A DNA stretch of 62,000 nt from contig NW_019091531.1 of assembly GCF_001949145.1 (NCBI RefSeq), positions 25,716-87,715 of the forward strand. Direction: 5' to 3'. The DNA comes from Acanthaster planci. Lineage: Eukaryota > Echinodermata > Asteroidea > Valvatida > Acanthasteridae. The position numbers and the translations under genes are program-made. A model generated the notes under the pieces. It had not been told where the DNA came from. It did not search any database and saw only the letters and a program-made list of their open reading frames with translations. Below are positions 33,563 through 45,719 of the stretch, piece by piece; the stretch's first letter is position 1, and each line of letters begins with the position of its first letter.

Positions 33563-34159
33563 TACCTACGGAAGCCGGATAGTGCCAAGGGATAGCATTC
33601 TCACTGTTTTGAACCGCTCGTGTACATTTTTTGACACCATCATCTGGCAGCCGCCAGTTAATTATGTGGCGGCCGCCAATTAACTAACGGACGTTGGCGG
33701 CCGCCAAATAATTAACTGACGGTCACCAAATAATAAGTGGGGGTGTAAACGGTAAAACTCTCCCCTCGGTGAATCCGTCTTGCATTTACCGGATTGCACC
33801 GGCGTCCCTGATAAAGGTTTCTCCGATAAAAATGTTCACCTAGGTCAATCTGACCCCCTCCAGGTAATTTTGTCCCCTGCCCAGAGGTGCTATGTGCTAT
33901 GTCACAATTAAGTCTATCACCCGTACCCTGACTTCGACTGATCCGCGCAACGTATGGACAGACACCGTGCTTCTTCTGGAATGCTAGTGACGCCAGAAAC
34001 TGGCGATTTCATGAGGGCTATCCATTTATTATGTGGTGGCTGCCAGATAATTATCTGGGAGCCAACACATGCTGTCAAATAAATGTACACGCGCTGTTCA
34101 AAAGCAGAAGTTCGCATGCTATACCTGGCCCTTGGCACTATCCGGCTTCCGTAAATACC
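33563..34159. mobile_element. DNA transposon-like element of about 600 bp with long terminal inverted repeats
   Basis: Left end ACGGAAGCCGGATAGTGCCA (from about 33568) is mirrored at the right end by TGGCACTATCCGGCTTCCGT (34133-34152). Further blocks pair in nested order: GTGTACATTT (about 33619, mirrored about 34083), TTTGACA (mirrored TGTCAAA) and ATCTGGCAGCC (about 33642, mirrored GGCTGCCAGAT about 34038). This gives terminal repeats of about 125 bp. The left arm adjoins extra GGCGGCCGCC palindromes. The interior has no transposase-like frame, so it is non-autonomous. Confidence 0.8.
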
Positions 34160-34556
34160 AGGAAATAAAACTGCCGATGTTAGCGTGACTAGTTTTCCAC
34201 TGAGGAGGTGACCAGATCACAAATTTTAAGTGCCTTCGTCGTTGATTCATTACGAAACATGTCGTCAATGTTAGCATCCGAGAACCTAAAAATTACCTAG
34301 ACAGCGATGCAACCCTCGAGTTACCCTCAAACCAATTAGTACCAAGCTGAACGGCAGCATATCACGAACTTGCAATTTAAGAGTTGCTTAGCGGTTGCAT
34401 TGCGGAGGGAATCCCGCCTTCGACACTCGAGACAACGGGGAATACTGCACAAGCATGTACGTATATTGCTCATGTAATATAATTTTATATAGATACTCAA
34501 TTATTTGATAGAGATACCATTGCAAAAGTTACAAATTGTTTATAGTTCACGAAGAG

Positions 34557-34611
34557 ATGTCTGAAAGGAGAAAACAATCTAGAGAATGGGTGGCTGTTAA
34601 TAACAGCTCCG
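34557..34611 (+). CDS. Candidate first exon of the NLR gene
   Basis: ATG at 34557, then MSERRKQSREWVAVNNSS and donor GTATGT in phase 1, the phase the next exon needs. In-frame TAG lies upstream at 34509-34511. It has no domain, so it rests only on splice signal and phase; the gene could instead start at ATG 38121. Confidence 0.45.
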
Positions 34612-37600
34612 GTATGTTAATAAATGGTGTAACTTATTGTGGTACTACTACTGGTATTTGTATATAGGCCCATTTTATGTTCAGCTATCGCCAAATCTGA
34701 GCAGAAGGTAAACATGTTTGTATCGTTCTGATGTTATCGGCTTTGCATCTTTTTCACAGTTGACAATCAAAATTTCATGAACAATATTATGGGAATCTTG
34801 CTTTTCCCAGTTGGGACTTTTAAGGCAAAAGGCTAATGCAATTTTGCAACTGCAAAAAAGGTTTCGGGATCTTGCCTGATGCTTTAGAAATTGGCAATAA
34901 TTGCATATTTAAAATTAGGACAAGTGTATGTGTCATGAATTTGCAATGCGGCACTTTCTTAAAAATACGGGTCATGAAATTATTTTCGTCATATTGCCTT
35001 CTCAGTCTTTAGAGTGTAAAGTTACTGATTCTCTAAATTCCTTCCGCTAACAAAACTCGGACACTATTCTGATCCCAGCATTTGCCTATCTAGGCTGACT
35101 AACTCGCCGAGTGTCCAAAAAGAGGAAGGGGCCTACTCTGTTCAAAAGCAGATACACCACTAGTAGATTGCCGTCACATGCAGACGGCTTATATACAACG
35201 TATATACTACTGAGTCCGCGAAATCATTGATCAGTTTGCTTGTGATGGTGGACTCATGGACTGGTGCACTTTTTAGCACAGTGCACATGGTATTTAGAAC
35301 TAGTGGGTTTTGTGATCGTGACCCTAAAGGTCAGCAAACCTATACGAGCGTTAGCAGTGTATGCAACAGTAGTGTCGTTCATGTGTTCTGGGCTGTATCC
35401 TATGTTCAGTTAAGGTACGGGGACTCGGAGGGTTCAGACAAGTGAGTTTTGTAATCGTGACCTTAAGGTCAGCAAACCCACATACTGACGCTAGTCGGTG
35501 TTAGAAAATTCTATGTAAGTGGCGTTCATGTGTTCACGCAAATCCATTGCGACTTTGCGACTGCTGAATATTAAATTACCGACAATGGAAATTGTAAATT
35601 TACTGTTTAATATTTAAGAGAAAAATTCCCAAACAAATTAATTCTCGGACATTTTGCAATTTATTCAGTCTCTTTCAAACATAAAGTGTTCAACTTAGAT
35701 CTGGTGAACCATGAAACAAAAGCAGGATAGATTTTTCTCGAATAGGTGTTTTCATTTTTCTTTTTTCCCTCATTTTAACAAGCGACAGAAAGTGACCACG
35801 ACTTTGCCGAAGTTTAGCGCATGCGCACAAAGTGGAAGCGGTGAACATACGTGTTGAGCCAAACCGAGGCTTGCGGTCGGTTGACTTGACGGCGCTCTGT
35901 TGGAGCTTCTTGATGAATTATTTTGCTAGAGTTGGTGAAAAGGAGATGGGTGTTGGAATTGTCACTTCACTGCTAGAACAACATGATTCCTACTGCCTCC
36001 GGAAACTATCATTTTGCATGAGTTGCTGCTCAATTCTAGTGGTCGTATAGGTGACCACTTTCGAGTCTGAAACCTACGCTGGTGACCAACTATGAAGCAT
36101 TCTCCGGCCCCCTCCTCCTTGTCTTTACCAGTGACATTGATTTCATCAGACACAGTGAAGCGGCCACCTATGCTGACGACATCACTTTGTATAATTAGTT
36201 CAAATGTGAGGATGGCTCAGAGGTGTATAGAGAACAGGTCACACCACAATTTCATATCGATTTGAAAGCTTCCCCTGCTTGGGAAAGCAGTTGTAAGTGG
36301 TCTTTGAGGCTTCCATCATGGCACAGATTATGGTTATATTTAGGATCACCAACCGAAACCATCCTCCCCTCTATTTTGATGGCCACGTCGTGGAGGAAAC
36401 TAGTGAACTTGAGCTTCTTACGGTTTATACTTTTACCTAATCTCTAAGCTTGAAGAAACACACCCAGTCAGTGGGTAAATTAGCCAGCCATAAATTATTC
36501 ATTCTCAACGGAGCAACATTGACTATGAGACTGGACTCTTCAAATCATTCGTAAAAAGATAGAGTGTTCTCTCCTGTGCTTGATCAGTGCATGTGATCAT
36601 CTGCCTAGATATTATCAATCACATCCTAGAGAAATGTAGGACAATTATTGGTAGTTGTTTCTGTTGACGAAGTTGCATACAACCTTCAACCCCTTCGTCA
36701 TCGGCGTATGGTTAGTGCCGTGGCGTGCATTTACAAAATGGTAGCATTTAATGCTCTTGGATTCATGTCTGTTAGTTCTGAAAAGCCCTCTTCCAGCATG
36801 TGCTGTCATTCCTTACCACTATAGAGTTAAGCAGCCGTTCCCTCGCAGCACTGCACCCCTTCCCTCCAACTTCCCCTCTCCCCTTTCTGCAGTGGTCGGT
36901 CAGATGAGCAAAGTTCATTCCCAAAGAGAAGACCTTTGTTTTCTCACAGGACAGGGGTTGGTGGCTGGAAGACTCCTGTAGTTTTATTCTTTTCTGTTTT
37001 GTTTTCGTTGGGAACAGGATTTTATGGGGTATGTGAACATGTGTTCTTCAATCGATTGATTAAACACGTACTTGTTATTCCTTAATTACTGAAAATCACT
37101 CAGTTTGTCATGTAAAGCAGGCTGTGCTTACTGTGACATCGTGCTCCAACCTAATTTAAATTCCACTTGGTAGTAGAACGGTGTTTGGGACCAACAAACG
37201 GAATTTCACAGCTTTATTTTGGTTTGGCGAGGTCTGATGGCTGCCTCTGCATACAATTTCAAACACCCTTGTCCAGGCAGATTTCGTTAGATCGTGCCTC
37301 TATCGTGCCGAGCTAAATTCAAATTGATTTGACAAGGAATACCTCGTGCTATGTCCAGAAAGAGTATTATGACACCTGTGTTGTTGAAAACACTGCAAGC
37401 CCCATCACCTTGTACATGGAAGCTCCCTCAAAAGTGATCACGCTTCAAAATGGTCATTTTTGAACTTGCATTAGTTAATTTTTTTTCGATTCAGGGGAAG
37501 TACTATACCCTGGCGTGTTAAAGTATTCTCAAACCGATTTTAACCCCAGGCGTGCACTTTCGATTAAATACCCCAAATTTTCCAACAGGCCTGGCAACAT

Positions 37601-40600
37601 GCCTCTTTCAAAACATTTAATACCATTTAAATTATACACGGTCACGGAAGATCCTGGAAAAATATCCCGGAAAGTCAATGAAAGTCATGTATAATGACGG
37701 GCGAACGGGGGTTTCCTATTATCAAAGAAATGAAGATCATGCAGATATTATTTTCGATTGGTTGCATTCGATGTGGTAACGTAGCAATGATAAATTTATA
37801 GGCTATTCTTGTCATTTTATACAGAGTACTGGCTCTGGCAGACTTCTTTTTAGTCCCGGAAAGTCCCACAAAAGTATTGAAATTTGGTTTTCAGAAATCT
37901 GCAGGGACCCATACTTGTTTTAGACCCGATGATACAGAAATGTCACTTATAAATAACATTTCTCATAGGAGGCAAAACATCGTAGATTGGGGTGCAAAGT
38001 GTCGAATGCTTTAAAGAGGAGGACAAATACACATTTACATGTATGAAGCTTCAGTTACATTTCGAACACTGGAAACCATTCAACAAATAATAAAAACACT
38101 ACTGTTGGTCTCTAGCTATAATGTTTCAACGTTCACTGACAACAAAGGAGACATCAAAGCTCCCAAATCACGGCGATGCCGAGAAGATGAGGCCCGAGCC
38201 TGTAGTTGCATCTGGAAAAGGCACTAAAACACATTCTGCCGGCGATGCTGGCACCAGGTCAAGTCAGATCACTCAAAGGTATGGAGTTGGATCAAAGGAG
38301 GAAACTGGCAGTTGCTCTTTGGATGCTGATACTTCCAACCAGCTGTCTGCTAGTGCATGTGAGTATAATTGCTAGCGACATGTTCGAAAGGCCTATTAAC
38401 CCCCAAGAAGTATTTCTGCTGACCAGAGTGAATACATGTAGTTTGTTTCGATAAGTATCGTCCAACCTAAATATCAATTATCGACAGCAATAGTGAATTA
38501 ATAATATAAAAGGCCCTTTTAATTCAGTTGATGCTGAAATCATTTTAATCCCTTCATAGAATTTTAGGGCCCTAACACTAACGAATTCAGTGCAACGGGG
38601 TCTTCTGTTTCGTTTCCAATCCGTAGCACTACCTGCTTTAGATAACTTGTTTCTGTACACGCTCGCAACTCAACTCAGTGGTGGTGAGTGGGAAGCGCTC
38701 GCTATACATCTTGACTTTACTGACGCAGTTATTCAGAGATTCAAGAGCGATTACCAAGGGTTTGTTGTAAAGCAAGCCTACCAGATGCTTCTGAAATGGA
38801 CTCAAGGACATCCCGATGGCGTAGATCAGCAAGCTGAACAATTAGTTGCAGCTCTACGATCCAATGAAGTCGGAAGAATCGATTTGGCTAAAAAAATTAA
38901 GGGTAAGGGTCTTTGACCAGTGTATTTATCAGAATAAATAAAAGTAAGTAAAAAACCAAAACAACAACAACAACAACAAATGCATAATTGAGAAACAAAT
39001 ATTTCCGGGGAGATTATCACGAGAGGTGATTTTATCACACCAGAATGTTTTTGAGCACGTCGTCAACTGTAACTTTATATCAGACCCATAACAAGAGCAG
39101 ACCGTATGAAGTGCGTGGGGAGGCAGACGTGTCGACTCACATCCCTCCCCGTATTAAAAATCGTCGCCTCCACATCATCTCAACTAGAACATTTTAATAA
39201 AAAAGTACAATTAAGCGAAACAGACGTTTGGCTCTTCGTTGTCATACGTAATACCAGGGCACAAATGTTGACCCTCCTGGTTATGCCACTGCCTCGAACG
39301 GGACCACCATTGAGCCCTTGGATTTAAGATTAACATAATTGATCTCGCATTGTGTGAATTATTGTGTTAGTAAAGAGAAAATTGTATTGACATGACATGA
39401 TAGCTAAATTTTCTTATTGATTTGGCAGAGTACCTGCACAGTTTTCTGATAGGGCCCACCCATAACAGCATTTACTGTTAAACAATTTTGAGACAGACTA
39501 TCTTCATAAGCCTTTCACAAAGGCATTAACATGGCATTATGTACAATCATAAATTAAATTATAAATGTGCATTGTGGATTTGGTTACATTCATGAGATGA
39601 AAATTAATTATTTATGCCAATGCAGATCAGGTAACTTTTCCTCACGGGCACGCTAACCAAACTGACGCACTTCTCGATGAACCTGGTACGTACATGGAGT
39701 TTAATGCTTTGTTCAGTTTCATAGAGTAAAATAGTACACTTCCTTCATGAAATAAATGGAATATTCTGAACTTTTCCGACCAAATTAACTGATCCCAATC
39801 CTTGATAAAAACTTCACAGTCTCGTATCTCTGTGGGCTGTTGCCACAAACATAGAAATGATATGGATTTTCCAGGGAATCAAAAATCAGATAGAATGAAA
39901 TTAATCACTCCACCATTGATGTTAAACAAATCCCATGAAAAAAGTCTGAACAAAAAAAATAGCTTGTTCAATCGATTTGCGATTACATCTATGCCAGGTG
40001 TGGATAACAAAACTCTGTTCAAGATTGCGAAACAGCTCGGTCGTGATTGGGAGGAATTAGCTATATTGCTCGAGATCACAAACGCAGCCGTGCAAAACAT
40101 CAAATGTGACTACCAATATTGTGCCGCCCTGCAAGCCTACCAAATGCTGGTAAAATGGAGACGGGCCCACCCAGGCAGTGTTGAACAACAGACATCCGAG
40201 TTAAGCACAGCACTGGGAAAGATTGGAAGAGATATCGCACAAATCCTAAAAGGTAAATATAATACTCGTCTGTCAACGTCTTTCCAACTCTTAAGTTCTG
40301 ACATGAACGTTTCTTCATCAAAGAATGTCTTCTGTACATCTAATCGTGGAAGTTAAATGCACACTGTTCTGTCATGGCTCGGACCTCCCGCCACTAAATT
40401 CAACCACCCGCTGCATTGTTTGAAAATTCTGAATTCTGCATCCACCCAAAGACCTCGTTCGTTAGGTCTGAACTAGCCAGTAACGGCATCACCACGCCTT
40501 CACTGTAGTCAAATGAAACATCTGTCAGAGTTCAGCCTCAATATTCTTCCGCCTTATAAATCGGATGCAGTTGGAACGAACATAAAATGTGTTAAGTCTG

Positions 40601-43600
40601 AAAAACAAGGTGATGTCATGATAGCAACATCATATGACATTGGAGAATTTATCTATCTTTTTTTGGGGGGGGGGCTTGTTTTATTCTCTTCGACTTTTCG
40701 AAATTTTTTGTGTTGCACCGTTGATTAAGATTTTGGTTCGGCCTTAACCCTGAAAGAGTCGGGTTATTTTTGGCTCACCTGACAGCTATGCCACAGATAT
40801 GCCATGCTCAATATTTTGAAACTAGAACTGCATGTAAAGACACCCATTATCATTACAAATGTGAAATTTACACTCAATCAGATGTTAGGGTTTTATTGTT
40901 ACGATCATTTGAAGTTGATGTCTGCATGCATGTCAGTCAGTGTGCATTGAGCAGCGCAGTGGAAAAAGTGTACAGTTTTGGCTAATCTGTATCGGATAAA
41001 TGGGAGCTGCACGAGAACAGTATGGTTGATTATCACAAACTTGATGTCAACATGACTGCCAAGACTTATTCTAAAAACACATAAAGGCTTAGCTCCCCCC
41101 CCCCAAAAAAAAAGAAAAACGTACTGGGCGACATCGGAGAAATAGTCGGGGCAGATTCTGCCATAGTAGCGCATCCAGCTTTTGGTTGGCTGGAGGGAAT
41201 TCAAAACGCACATGCACTTTCGGGCTCATTCAACATGATAATGGGGAGGAAAAACGGCCTTTTTTACAGGTATTTGATAAAAAATACACCGATTAGTATT
41301 TTCCTCACCTATAAAGTAATCTCAGTTGAAAAAAATTATTAATAGGCCTATTATATTTAAGTCCAAGTTGCCCCTGCCCCCGGATACGCCACTGTTCTGT
41401 CGCTGTCTATTTTAGGATTTAAAAATTTGGCTTGTATAATTAATGTTTTTATTTTGCAGGTCTAGAATTTGATTTGTGTAACCCAAACAACCTTCCCTGT
41501 GGATTTTCACAGTCTAATGAATTCCTTAAGAACTGCTCGTACGTGAGCGCATGCCCCAAACGAAGCGCGTGCCAGGTCATTCGGGAACAGAAATACGCAC
41601 GCGCGATGTCTGCCCTATTAGCGCATCGGTTGTAACCCGACTTCCACGCGTGCCTTGTTCCCCAAGGAGCTTGCCTGAACGAAATACCGAACTGCTTCAT
41701 TGTAGTGAAGCTAATTACTGTAAAATATGGCAAACGTGTCACAAAGAATACCCGTAAAAGGGTTTATGTGACCACTGAGTAAATATGTGAGTTTTCTTCC
41801 CAGACAAATCTCACCGACGAGTCGTTCTTACCTTCTCCAGTAAATGTTTTGTTTTACACAAATGTAAGTTAAGGAACTATGAGCTAAGAACGTGTAATCC
41901 AGTACGGTTATGTAACTACTTTTATTTCATGGGCGATGATCTTGAGACAAACAGTTGAAAAATGTGTTAGCGATTAATTTTTTTTTACCTGCACAGGATC
42001 CGGGGCACAATCAAATCCTGAGCAAGACGAGGAACCAGACTGTGGACCAAGCTTGAGAAGTCCCAATGAAGAAACCGGTAACAAGATCAAGGCGATTTTA
42101 ATGAGAGTCTACAAGAGAACAGGTAGTTACGTACAGTTGATACCAACGGTGGATAATGATGAAATGCATATACCTGGCATTTACACAAAGGTGCAGTTAA
42201 AAACACGGGAAGGTGTTGCAGTAGTGGGTATGGGTTGCCACAACAAAGAGGAGATTGTAAATTCAACAGAGTACGCCAAAATACTGGGAGCAAAGACAAG
42301 AACTGGCGATCTTATCAAGCGGGTGATTTTCTTTGGCATGGGAGGTGTTGGGAAGTCAACCATTTTACATAAGATTGCGTACGACTGGGCTGACCAGACA
42401 AGTCAAGTGCTGGCAGCATTTAAGCTTGTTCTCGTTTTAAAGATGTTTTCCATGTTGCAAAATTCCGATCTTGTCGAATCCACTTTCAATCAACTCCTTG
42501 GCGAAGATTGTGGTGTATCAAAAGATGCCTTAGAAGCATTTATCTTGGCCAATTCGAGTGACGTCCTCATTCTTTTGGATGGTTTTGATGAAATGAGGAC
42601 TAAATCGCTTGATGAAACCTCATTCGGTTCAATTCTAAAAGCACTGAATGGGAGGAGATATCGGGAATGTTTCATCTGTGTAAGTACACGCCCCTCTCAC
42701 CTGGATAGACTAATGGAAAAACGGCTAATTCAAAATCCTTGTACACACGTAGAGGTTCTGGGATTTACGGAAAGCGACGTTAGAGAGTACGTCCGGAAAT
42801 TTCACCAGAACATTGATGATGGTGCCGTGCTAATCGAAACTATCGAAAAATCGAGCACGTTGCGTGATTTAGCAAGGATTCCGATGCTGTTGCTTCTGAT
42901 GTGTCTGCTATGGAGGGAGAGTCAACGGCTGCCAGAAACAACTTCGCGCCTCTTCAAAGGCGCAATTGATTATATTTTCTTAAGAAAAGCAAAAGTGTCA
43001 ATAGAAAAAGTGTCAAAAACGGTGACTGCGATAGGCGAAACGGCGCTGCGTGGACTCATGGATGCCGACCAGAAATGTTCATTTCAAGAAGATGAGTTTG
43101 AGCCATGTGCACTCGAGTTGGCACTTGAGGCAGGCATCCTTACCCGCCAGAGAGTTTTCAAAAACCTCCAGCCCCAACATAGCATTCAATTCATGCACAA
43201 GACAATGCAGGAATACTGCGCAGCGAAATTCCTGCAGAGTTTAAATGTACCAAACCGAGGGTTGTTGCAGCTGGCGAAAAACACATTTAATTCAATTAAA
43301 TTTAGTCAGATTTTGAATAAACTATGTTGTTCGATTAACAGCGTAGTTTCAAATGAGTATCTGTTTCGCTTTTGCTGTGGTGACAATGAAAAGTGTATGA
43401 CTGAAATCGTTCAAAAGCTTGGACGTTGTATTAAAACGAACAAAAATCAGTCAAAGTATGATTCAAAAATCATACAAGCCATCAGTCAAAATTGCTTTTT
43501 CGAAAGCCAGTCAAGCAGCGTTCCAGCATTTCTCGACAGGGCTTCAATTATCCCGTCCAGGGTTGATGTGAGTAACGATTATGATCTTAGCCGTCTCGTG

Positions 43601-45613
43601 TACCTCATTGAAATAATTTGCAAGTCAGATAGTTGCAAGGAGCAACTGACACACGTTCAATCCGTGTCTCTTTCTGGGGCGTCTTTCAGCCAAGGGTTAG
43701 CAAAGGTCCTGAGCAACATGGACAATCTCGAGAGTCTCTTGCTTATTGATTGCAATTTCACGGATATTACTTTCGAGAAAGCCTTGCTGTCAATGAAGTG
43801 TAATAACGTCTTAGACGTACTCTGCATAGACGGTGATCAGACATTGGGAGGTAGAGGAGTAGAATGGGCCCCTCACATCAGACAATTGATAAACATGAGA
43901 ACTTTTCAATTAAAAAGGTGCAAACTGCAGCCCACGGACATCGAACACATTGCATCTTCATTGAGTGAGATGCCAAGGCTCAATGAATTGACACTCTCAG
44001 GCAACATAGGATTGGGTGGATCAGCTGACTCTTGGTCCAAGTATTTGCTGCGAATGAAGCATGTGAAGACTCTCGACCTTAGCAATTGCTCGTTGCAAGA
44101 GGGAGACGCAAAGCACCTGTCCACCTCCTTAAATGGCATGCCTTGCCTGACTTCTTTGATTCTCGCTGATAACCAATCACTGGCCGGATCAGCCCACTCG
44201 TGGTCCAAAAATCTGCCGCGAATGGCACATATTCAAACGTTGAGCCTGCGCAATTGCTCAGTGCAGTCGACAGACATTAAACACATAGCCTGGTCTCTAG
44301 GTGATATGCCCAAATTGACTCACTTGGTACTTGCTGATAACAAAGCATTGGGTGGTTCAGCTGACTCTTGGTCCCAGTATTTGGCGCGAATGAGGTATGT
44401 GAAGACGCTCGACCTTAGCAATTGCTCCTTGCAAAAGGGAGACGTGAAACACCTGTCCACGTCGTTGAATAGCATGCCTTGTCTGACTTCATTGATTCTT
44501 GCTGAAAACAAAACATTAGGTGGATCAGCTAACTTTTGGTCTCAGTGTTTGTCGCAAATGAAGCACATTCAGACTCTAAATCTACGCTATTGTTCCTTAC
44601 AATGGACAGATATTGCACACATTGCCAGGTTTGTAGGAGATATGCACGAACTGACAGAACTGATTCTTACTGACAATGCAGCATTGGGCGAAATGACATC
44701 AAAGTGGTCCTTGTACTTGTTACGAACAAACAAACACACGCTGAACCTGAGCTATTGCTCGCTGAAAACTGACGATTTCAATGACATTAGCTTTTTCATC
44801 CACCACATACCGGAAATTCGGACTCTAAATCTAAGCAAATGTTCATTGCAGCCGGCAAACGTTGAGCACATAGCCTCGATTGTAGATGACATGCCAGGAC
44901 TGACGGACTTGATCCTTGCCGAAAATACATTACTTGGGGGATCGGCTAGCATGTGGTCTCGATATTTGCCGCGCATGACGCACATTCGGACTCTAAATCT
45001 CAACAAATGTTCATTACAGCCGGCAGACTTTGAGCACATAGCCTCGTCTATAGGTCGCATGCCAAGACTGACTGACTTGATCCTTGCCGAAAATACTTTA
45101 CTTGGGGCATCAGCTAACATGTGGTCTCGATATTTGTCACGCATGACGCACATTCGGACTCTAAATCTCAACAAATGTTCATTACAGCCGGCAGACGTTG
45201 AGCACATTGCCTCGTCTATAGGTCATATGCCAGGACTGACTGACTTGATCCTTGCCGAAAATACATCACTTGGGGGATCAGCTAACATGTGGTCTCGATA
45301 CTTGCCGCGCATGACGCACATTCGGACTCTAAATCTCAACAAATGTTCATTGCAGCCGGCAGACGTTGAGCACATAGCCTCGTCTATAGGTCACATGCCA
45401 AGACTGACCGACTTGATCCTTGCCGAAAATACATCTCTTGGGGAATTGGCTAACTTGTGGTCTCAGCATTTGCTGCGTATGACAGAAAATCGGACTCTGA
45501 CTCTTGGCAAATGTTCATTGCAGCCGACAGAAGTTGAGCACATGCACACAAAAAATTGTTCGCTGGTCGTGGTGCGTAAATGTACGAAAACTCAGACAAA
45601 CCCGAGTATATGA
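34557..45613 (+). CDS. NLR-type receptor: DEATH-DEATH-NACHT-LRR
   Basis: Six exons (34557-34611, 38116-38358, 38627-38902, 39626-39685, 39998-40252, 41997-45613) splice in phase 1 throughout into about 1501 codons. Order: short N-terminus, DEATH domain (about residues 100-191), linker, second DEATH domain (about 212-296), NACHT with Walker A GMGGVGKST (about 410) and Walker B ILLDGFDE (about 490), sensor-like STRPSH, a FMHKTMQEYCAA motif typical of NLR helical domains, then LRRs from about 848 to the end. Family knowledge: a cytosolic innate immune sensor that oligomerises through NACHT and signals through DEATH domains; such families are large in echinoderms and amphioxus. There is no signal peptide. 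LRR homology continues past the stop in another frame. The first exon is inferred. Confidence 0.85.
35302..35533 (+). repeat. Direct repeat pair of about 90 bp
   Basis: Segments at 35302-35388 and 35440-35533 share GTGGGTTTTGTGATCGTGAC/GTGAGTTTTGTAATCGTGAC, AAGGTCAGCAAACC and GTTCATGTGTTC in the same order, with substitutions. They lie in intron 1 of the NLR gene. Nature unknown. Confidence 0.7.
36103..36990 (+). mobile_element. Decayed non-LTR retrotransposon reverse transcriptase
   Basis: GPLLLVFTSDID is followed by HSEAATYADDITLYN, with the catalytic YADD box at 36169-36180, then a stop. In other frames LYFDGHVVEETSELELL, LKKHTQSVGKLASHK and RRMVSAVACIYKMVAFNA match the order of the palm/thumb and C-terminal regions of jockey/CR1-type elements. 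Multiple stops and frame changes show it is dead. It lies in intron 1 of the NLR gene, same strand. Confidence 0.7.
38116..38358 (+). CDS. NLR gene exon 2: low-complexity N-terminal region
   Basis: Acceptor GTCTCTAG and donor GTGAGT, phase 1 at both ends. Ser/Thr/Gly/Lys-rich and probably disordered. It contains ATG at 38121, an alternative start. Confidence 0.65.
38627..38902 (+). CDS. NLR gene exon 3: first DEATH domain
   Basis: Acceptor CCGTAG, donor GTAAGG, phase 1-1. It shows the DEATH-fold pattern GGEWEALAIHLDFTDAVI, then QAYQMLLKWTQGHPDG, then a last helix ending DLAKKIK. Confidence 0.88.
38959..38984 (+). repeat. (CAA)n microsatellite
   Basis: Several CAA triplets in a row in the intron after the first DEATH exon. 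Confidence 0.8.
39626..39685 (+). CDS. NLR gene exon 4: short linker
   Basis: A 60-bp exon with acceptor ATGCAG and donor GTACGT, phase 1-1, no stop. It encodes DQVTFPHGHANQTDALLDEP. Because it is symmetric it could be skipped without breaking the frame. Confidence 0.55.
39998..40252 (+). CDS. NLR gene exon 5: second DEATH domain
   Basis: Acceptor TGCCAG, donor GTAAAT, phase 1-1. LGRDWEELAILLEITNAAVQ, then QAYQMLVKWRRAHPGS and IGRDIAQILK, clearly paralogous to the first DEATH exon. Confidence 0.9.
40253..41996. other. Intron between the second DEATH exon and the NACHT exon
   Basis: No supported exon. It contains a T/G run at about 40656-40677 and a C/A run at about 41093-41114 in opposite sense, and an unassigned open stretch on the minus strand at 41449-41742. 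Confidence 0.5.
41997..45613 (+). CDS. NLR gene exon 6: NACHT plus LRR
   Basis: A single 3617-bp exon, acceptor CTGCACAG, open to TGA at 45611-45613. It carries the NACHT domain and all in-frame LRRs. The last 24 residues (HTKNCSLVVVRKCTK and so on) depart from the LRR consensus, so the natural C-terminus may be disrupted. Confidence 0.93.
43900..45540 (+). repeat. Tandem LRR-pair repeats, 171-bp unit
   Basis: About nine units of 57 codons, each two LRRs, of the form LNLNKCSLQPADVEHIASS and then LTDLILAENTSLGGSANMWS. Two early units form a 342-bp higher-order repeat (LDLSNCSLQ-GD-KHLSTSLN alternating with a distinct unit), and the last four units are nearly identical in DNA. One unit near 44800 is truncated. 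Confidence 0.9.
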
Positions 45614-45719
45614 GTGGACGACGCATTCTCAATATGTCGTTTTACCCAGAAGTGTGCATTACTGTATATTTACGACTTCGTATAAGAACTGCTTACTCAT
45701 TGGGTTCTTTAAGAACAGA

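Larger units (their letters stand above)
28403..34556. other. Intergenic region between CCHCR1 and the NLR gene
   Basis: No confident exon. AATAAA at 28608-28613 may end CCHCR1 transcripts. An open frame at 30217-30612 has no recognisable family. Two inverted-repeat elements (32985-33168 and 33563-34159) and a short tandem duplication (32894-32971) lie toward the right. Confidence 0.5.

Noticed and set aside
40656-41114. G-run and C-run as terminal inverted repeats of an element
   Set aside because: Only the homopolymer tracts match; neighbouring bases do not pair, so it is probably coincidence.
41459-41530. Possible NLR exon between the second DEATH exon and the NACHT exon (acceptor TTTTGCAG, donor GTGAGC)
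   Set aside because: Its end phase does not fit the NACHT exon; joining them creates an early stop. The direct junction 40252 to 41997 keeps the frame.
44752-45207. Minus-strand frame of 151 codons inside the LRR array
   Set aside because: It is the antisense shadow of highly repetitive LRR codons on the plus strand.
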